Origin: Pyrocephalus nanus
Taxonomy: Eukaryota > Chordata > Aves > Passeriformes > Tyrannidae
DNA: 64,000 bases
Direction of reading: 5' to 3'
NCBI GenBank assembly: GCA_038380795.1
Contig: CM076264.1
Location: 73,401,223 to 73,465,222, forward strand
Below, in pieces: positions 59,299-64,000 of the stretch; the first letter of the stretch is position 1; each line of letters opens with the position of its first letter. The translations under genes were made by a program, and so were the position numbers. The notes beneath the pieces are model-generated. The model worked only from the letters and a program-made list of their open reading frames with translations, did not search any database and was not told where the DNA came from.

Positions 59299-60057
59299 AA
59301 CCAGAACCACCTCATCTCCATGCCCAGGACAAATGGGAACAGGAGCAGCCATAGCTGCAGCCCTGAGACCACTCAGACCTCCTGTGCTGATAATCCTTTA
59401 ACTCAAGGCCCTTGGACAGATTTGACCCAGCTCACAAGTTGTCCTCTTCTACATGAAAGGTGACCAGAGGCAGGGACACCACTTAGTGAAGAGTTCCAGC
59501 TTCCTCCCAGACACTCAGACTGGAGAAATGAAAAGGATTTAAAGCAGATGACAGAGCTGTTAAAAGATGATCCTTTGGTCTTAGTGGTTTGGTATTTTTA
59601 AGGCACGTGGGATTCAACCTTCCCCAAACAACTCCGGTGACACAGAAATCACAAGAAGGCTGTGCCTCTTTGGGGCACAGTGAAATACTTCTCCTAATCA
59701 AAATATTATTACTGGGCTGATAGAATTCTGATCAAGAGATAACCTCGTTTTCTCCCACTCAATCCTTCCCCATTGCCACCAGGGTTCATGCTGGCAATAT
59801 GTTATTTTGGTGCAGGCAGAAAGTAATGATAGGAAGGCAATTACTGGGCTGCATTTTTAAAATTTAGTAAAATATTAATGAACGAATCTAATTTTTTTTC
59901 ATGTCTGGCTGCTACATGCACTGAGCCTACAACTCCACCACGTTGTGGATGAGATGCCTTCTCACCACAGACTGAAATCCAGGGAGCAGATGTTCCCAAA
60001 ATCAGCATTTGGGACACAGCTGGTAACTGTGTCCTTCAGAACAGAGTTCTGGGAGTT
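59299..60057. other. Unique sequence
   Basis: Nothing recognised. 59800-59900 is AT-rich. Confidence 0.35.
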
Positions 60058-60230
60058 CATGGAATGGTTTGGGTTGGAAGGGACCTTAAAGACCAACTTG
60101 TTCCAACCTCCTGCCATGGGCAGGGACACCTTCCACCAGCCCAGGTTGCTCCAAGCCCTGCCCAACCTGGCCTTGGACACTTCCAGGGATCCAGGGGCAG
60201 CCACAGCTTCTCTGGGCAACCTTTCTTTCT
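60058..60230 (-). mobile_element. CR1 3' end
   Basis: Antisense TCATGGAATGGTTTGGG through CAGGGATCCAGGGGCAGCC to CTTCTCTGGGCAACC. Confidence 0.93.
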
Positions 60231-60675
60231 GCTTTTGCAAGAGATTGGTGGATTCAAAATCAACATGAAAGCCCATTTGTTGTTTTTTTTTTCCCCTAAA
60301 TCCCCCAAAACAAAAATCTATCAGATTCAGTTAAGTAAAATAGAGAAACTATTAGAAACTATTGCACATGCAGGAAAATTCCAGTGTAAACTTTTCAAAG
60401 TTGTGTTAAATGACAGCAAACAGGTTTGTTGCTGACTCAAGGTGTGTGCATATGGTGACCATCACCATCAGACCATGAGGTGCTCACCCTGGGGACAATT
60501 TTTTGAAGGAGAAACCGAAGTTCAACTCCTGTAGGTGTTTAAATTTCAGATACCAGTTTCTGGGGTAAAAAAAAAAAAGGGTTAAATTTCAAATATTCGG
60601 CATACAAAACCGACTTGGGTGAACGCTGCCTTATCCAGTCTCCATGAGGGGATGAAACCTTCATTCTTTTCCTTG
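60231..60675. other. AT-rich unique interval
   Basis: T-run near 60283 and A-run near 60568. No gene. Confidence 0.4.
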
Positions 60676-60990
60676 GAATCACAGAAGCATTAACATAGGA
60701 AAAGCCCTCTGAGATCATCCAGTCCACCCGTTCCCCCAGCACTGCCAAGGCCACCACTGACCCCTGTCCCCAAGTGCCACATGCACAGGGATTTTAAATC
60801 CCTCCAGGGATGGGGACTCCACCACTGCCCTGGGCAGCTGTGCCAGGGCTGGACAATCCTTTCCATGAAGAAATTTTCCCTCATATCCAATCTATCCCCT
60901 TCCTTGGGCTGCAGCCCATCACATGTCCCCTTGAAAAGCTATTTCAACCCAGCTCTCTCCACAAGCCTCATAAAAAGTTTTCACTGCAAC
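60676..60990 (-). mobile_element. CR1 of the CAGCACTGCCAAGGCCACC class
   Basis: Antisense GGAATCACAGAAGCATTAAC, CAGCACTGCCAAGGCCACC, GGGCAGCTGTGCCAGGGC, then decay after CTTTCCATGAAG. Confidence 0.9.
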
Positions 60991-61561
60991 AAATGCCAAG
61001 GCAAAGAGCAAGAATGACTTAAAAATCCAAATAAAGCCCTTTTTTTTTTTTCCCCCTTTTACTATGTAATTGCAAATAACAAACATATCTGTGGTTTACA
61101 GAGGAGGCAATAAATTAAAGCTACAGTCACAAATCAGACCAAAAAAAGATACTTAAGTCATTCAATCCACCACCCTGGGATGGCTGTGGCCCCAAGGGAT
61201 GCTGCTGGGTTTTGTGAAAGACTTGGAGTCCTGAACAGAGAGGAAGTACGACACGAAGAGCTTTCTCAGAAGTTTGTTTTTTGTTTTTTTTTTTTTAAAT
61301 TCTTATAAAATTAAACCAGCCCTCTGGTACTTCCTGTGCACGGCCTTGTTGGTCTGGCTGGAGAAAGGCAAAAGGGCTTCAGCAAACAAACCTTTTATTT
61401 GTGAGCCGAGCACGTAATAAATAAAAGGGAAGTTTGATCCACGGCAAAATTGTTGTGTGTGTGTCTTCTGTAACTACTCCACTGATGGCTGTGACACTGC
61501 AGTTTCTAGAAAAAGAAACTGGCACTTAATCTATCTTTATTAGTAATATATCTTTATTAAG
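60991..61561. other. AT-rich unique interval
   Basis: T-runs at 61040-61051 and 61286-61297. No gene. Confidence 0.4.
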
Positions 61562-61712
61562 ATCACAGAATGCTTTGGGTTGGAAGGGACCTCAAAGATT
61601 ATCCAGTTCCAACCCCTTTGCCATGGGCAGGGACATGTTCCACTAGCCCAGGTTGCTCCAAGCCCCATCCAACCTGGCCTTGGACACTTCCAGGGATCCA
61701 GGGGCAGCCAAA
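61562..61712 (-). mobile_element. CR1 3' end
   Basis: Antisense TCACAGAATGCTTTGGGTTG through CAGGGATCCAGGGGCAGCC, truncated immediately after that block. Confidence 0.93.
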
Positions 61713-62134
61713 CAGCTTGGGGAACTTTTAAACTTCAAATTCCTGCAGAAATATCCATTTTGAGCCATTAGGAAGCTGAGGACGCCAAAATTTTAACTTC
61801 CTCACCGATAAAGGCAGAATGGTCCCAGGGGAGCCACCAGCAGCAGCAGGACCTGAGCCTGGAGACAGCAGTGTTTGTCCTCACCTTCTCCTGCTCTCAC
61901 CAGACACTGAAGAATTTTTTTAAAAAAAGCCAATCTCCTATATTTTTTTCATTTTTCACTGAGTCCTAATCCTGAAGCAACACCCAGAACACATGGGGTG
62001 CCTATTTCCATAACTTTGGTAAGCAAAAGTATTTTAGGAACGATCTCTAAACAAAACAAGTTGAGGGGGGTTGGGGGGTTTAATTTTTGCTATTTTTTTT
62101 TTACATTTTGAGGAAAAGAGGAAATTGCCTCAAG
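61713..62134. other. Unique interval
   Basis: Short T/A-runs at 61915-61947 and 62092-62101. No gene. Confidence 0.4.
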
Positions 62135-62360
62135 TTGTGCCAGGGGAGGTTCGGGTTGGATATGAGAGAAAATTTCTTCATGGAAAGGGTTGTCCAGTCC
62201 TGGCACAGCTGCCCATGGCAGGGGTGGATCCCCATCCCTGGAGGGATTTCAAATCCCTGTGGATGTGGCACCTGGGGACAGGGGTCAGTGGTGGCCTTGG
62301 CAGTGCTGGGGAATGGTTGGATTCAACGATCCAACCTAAACAATTCTATGACTCTGTGAA
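62135..62360 (+). mobile_element. CR1 of the TGGTGGCCTTGGCAGTGCTG class
   Basis: Sense GTGCCAGGGGAGGTTCGGG, TTCATGGAAAGGGTTGTCC, GTGGCCTTGGCAGTGCTGG, with terminus AACAATTCTATGACTCTG. Confidence 0.92.
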
Positions 62361-63331
62361 GAAAAAAAAGCCCTGTAACCACAAACCCAGGGACTCTGCA
62401 CTAGTTTCCACTGCATTTCCAGAATACATGCCCAAAAAGAGCAGTTTTGGGTGAATTAAAGACATTATGCCAGAGGTGAGTTTGAACAAGCACACAGTGA
62501 GCAGTTTCTCTGCCTCAGCTGGAGCTCAGCTGGGTTTAAGTCTGTACAGACAGGTCTGGCTTCAGGGGAAGTCCATCCATTGGGATTCTCAGGGCTTTCC
62601 AACGTGGTGTGAGCAGGAGAAAACCCCAAAACCAGAGCTTTCAGTGGGTAAACCTAGTGGGTGATCTGTGCTACGGCTGGAGCCATCTCCCCGCACCACA
62701 GATGGGACAGCACCACAATAGCATGAATAATTTTCCCTGCTCGCTCCTTACCCAAACGACAGCATTCAGGAGTCTAAATTAAGAACAGGAGAAACCATTA
62801 ACAGGACCATTAACCTCGGCCCCACCCTCGGTGCACCACATAAAAAGCCGACTGTAACAATCCCCAAGATAACATTGTGTGTCAGAAATATCGCACACAG
62901 GAATACAGCAGTCGCAGCCCGCGTTTCCTGACCCGGGGAAAGCTGCTATAATTGTAGCTCATTGTGCTCGTGGGGGATTTTCGGTTTGGAAGTTGGTTGC
63001 CAGAGGCCCTCGCCTGCCGGAATTTCCAGTCAGTCGGGCTCTTAAAACCTCCCTTTGGGTTCCAAACCAGTCAAGGCTCCGAGTTCTGCACTGCGCGGTT
63101 CGGAAGCAGCTCAACCTTCTCAGTGGAAATAAGCCCAGATCAAGGGATATTAAAATCCCAGGGATATAAAAGCTGGATGTGGAGAAGGCATGCAAGTTGA
63201 ACAGAATTTCTGTTTGGGATTTCTGATGCCCACCTCACAGCTGAGGAGGGCACCTGAACCAAAACCATCTTTGCCCTTTGGGGGGACCTCCAGCCGAGTC
63301 GAGAGGTATTCAGGAGATCATCTCATTTTAA
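62361..63331. other. Unique sequence, slightly CpG-bearing
   Basis: 62780-63130 is repeat-free with scattered CpG and a CATAAAAAG near 62839. No exon supported. Confidence 0.35.
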
Positions 63332-63536
63332 AGAATTCCTTCATGGAAAGGGTTGTTAAGCATTGGAAGGGGGTGCCCAGGGAGGTGGTGGAGTCCCCAT
63401 CCATGGGGGTGTCCGAGGAACAGCTGGATGTGGCACTCAGTGCTCTGGTACGGGTGACAAGGTGGGCTTGGGTCAACGGTTGGACTCAAGGATTTTGGAG
63501 GTCTTTTCCAGCTTTAATGCTTCTGTGATTTTTCAT
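63332..63536 (+). mobile_element. Diverged CR1 3' end
   Basis: Sense TTCCTTCATGGAAAGGG, GGTGCCCAGGGAGGTGGTGG, GGAGGTCTTTTCCAGC, then GCTTCTGTGATTT. An older member of the GCCTTGGCAGTGCTG class, in which that block has decayed. Confidence 0.85.
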
Positions 63537-64000
63537 TAATTCAGCTATTACATCACACATAATTCAGAGGTTTGCCATCTCCAACCTGGCCAGGCCTCCA
63601 GGGTGTCCAGAGTGGTGCAAAATCACCCAAATTCACAGAAACCACCATACCCTCTTGCACAGACACACTCGATCCATGGCATTCTCCCCTCCTGGTGGGA
63701 GCCATCCTTGCAAGCACAATTCTCCCAAGTATTCCTCCACCCCTTTCCAGAGAATTTAAACTGCCCAGTTCACAGATCTGAGGAGGTAAAGATTCCCTAA
63801 GGACGGGGTGCCTGAAAAACCTGCTGGATTTTGGACATCCTGTCTTTGTAAAGGGGTTTCATCTCAGTGAGACCTTTTCCAGTCAGTATTTCCAGGTAAC
63901 ACCAATACCTTGCTTTTCTACCAAGCTCAGAGAAGGTCAAAAGCAACGCCTTCACTCATTTTGGTATTTCCCAATTAAAATGAACAGGTGGCAGTGACCC
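63537..64000. other. Unique sequence, right edge
   Basis: Nothing recognised on either strand. Confidence 0.4.

Noticed and set aside
1..64000. tRNA, rRNA, CRISPR, prophage or operon structure
   Set aside because: I looked for tRNA T-loop motifs, regularly spaced repeats with unique spacers and packed genes; none is present, and the repeat content is that of a bird chromosome.

Overview
This window is vertebrate nuclear DNA, almost certainly from a bird. The evidence is about forty 5'-truncated CR1 retrotransposon ends on both strands. They are recognisable by the shared 3' end (GGTTTGGGTTGGAAGGGACC when read antisense), several 3' tails with ATTCTATG-type repeats, and decayed CR1 ORF2 text in the longest copies. 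A fragment resembling an avian endogenous-retrovirus LTR, many A/T homopolymers and isolated CpG-rich blocks in an AT-richer background fit the same picture. There is no bacterial-style gene packing, and I saw no tRNA, rRNA or CRISPR. Almost every long open frame is compositional, or lies in CR1 or opposite a real exon.

The only protein-coding material I can defend is on the minus strand near the left end. A leader exon (5268-5346) encodes a signal peptide and is followed, across a 415-bp intron, by a 366-nt Ser/Thr/Pro-rich mucin-like exon (4487-4852). Both junctions are in phase 1, and an acceptor just before the ATG implies an upstream untranslated exon. This is the N-terminus of a secreted or type I membrane mucin-like glycoprotein. 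The leader pattern M-x-L-W-x-x-L-L-x-x-G and the Ser/Thr/Pro-rich start resemble PTPRC (CD45), but I cannot prove that identity. Two weaker exon candidates lie downstream in the same orientation: an 18-nt microexon (2812-2829) and an 80-nt exon open in all three frames (686-765).

Further right, a separate minus-strand candidate exon at 39681-39737 reads ...PLEEPLWAPDDMQVDD-stop. It has a good acceptor and an AATAAA signal shortly after the stop, and looks like the last exon of an unrecognised gene or an untranslated exon. CpG-rich blocks at about 8.5, 13.7-14.6, 24.8-25.2, 34.7-35.3, 42.1-42.4, 46.5-47.5 and 56.6-57.3 kb are candidate promoters or enhancers. The 13.7-14.6 kb block has two donor-like sites on the mucin gene's strand and is the best placed to be its promoter.

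The rest is intronic or intergenic sequence with CR1 copies, short tandem repeats and one roughly 16-17-bp GGATCC minisatellite (7677-7917). I found no convincing novel biological system. The most worthwhile leads are the mucin-gene N-terminus with its possible microexon, the 39.7-kb terminal exon, and the CpG blocks with splice-donor-like sites.
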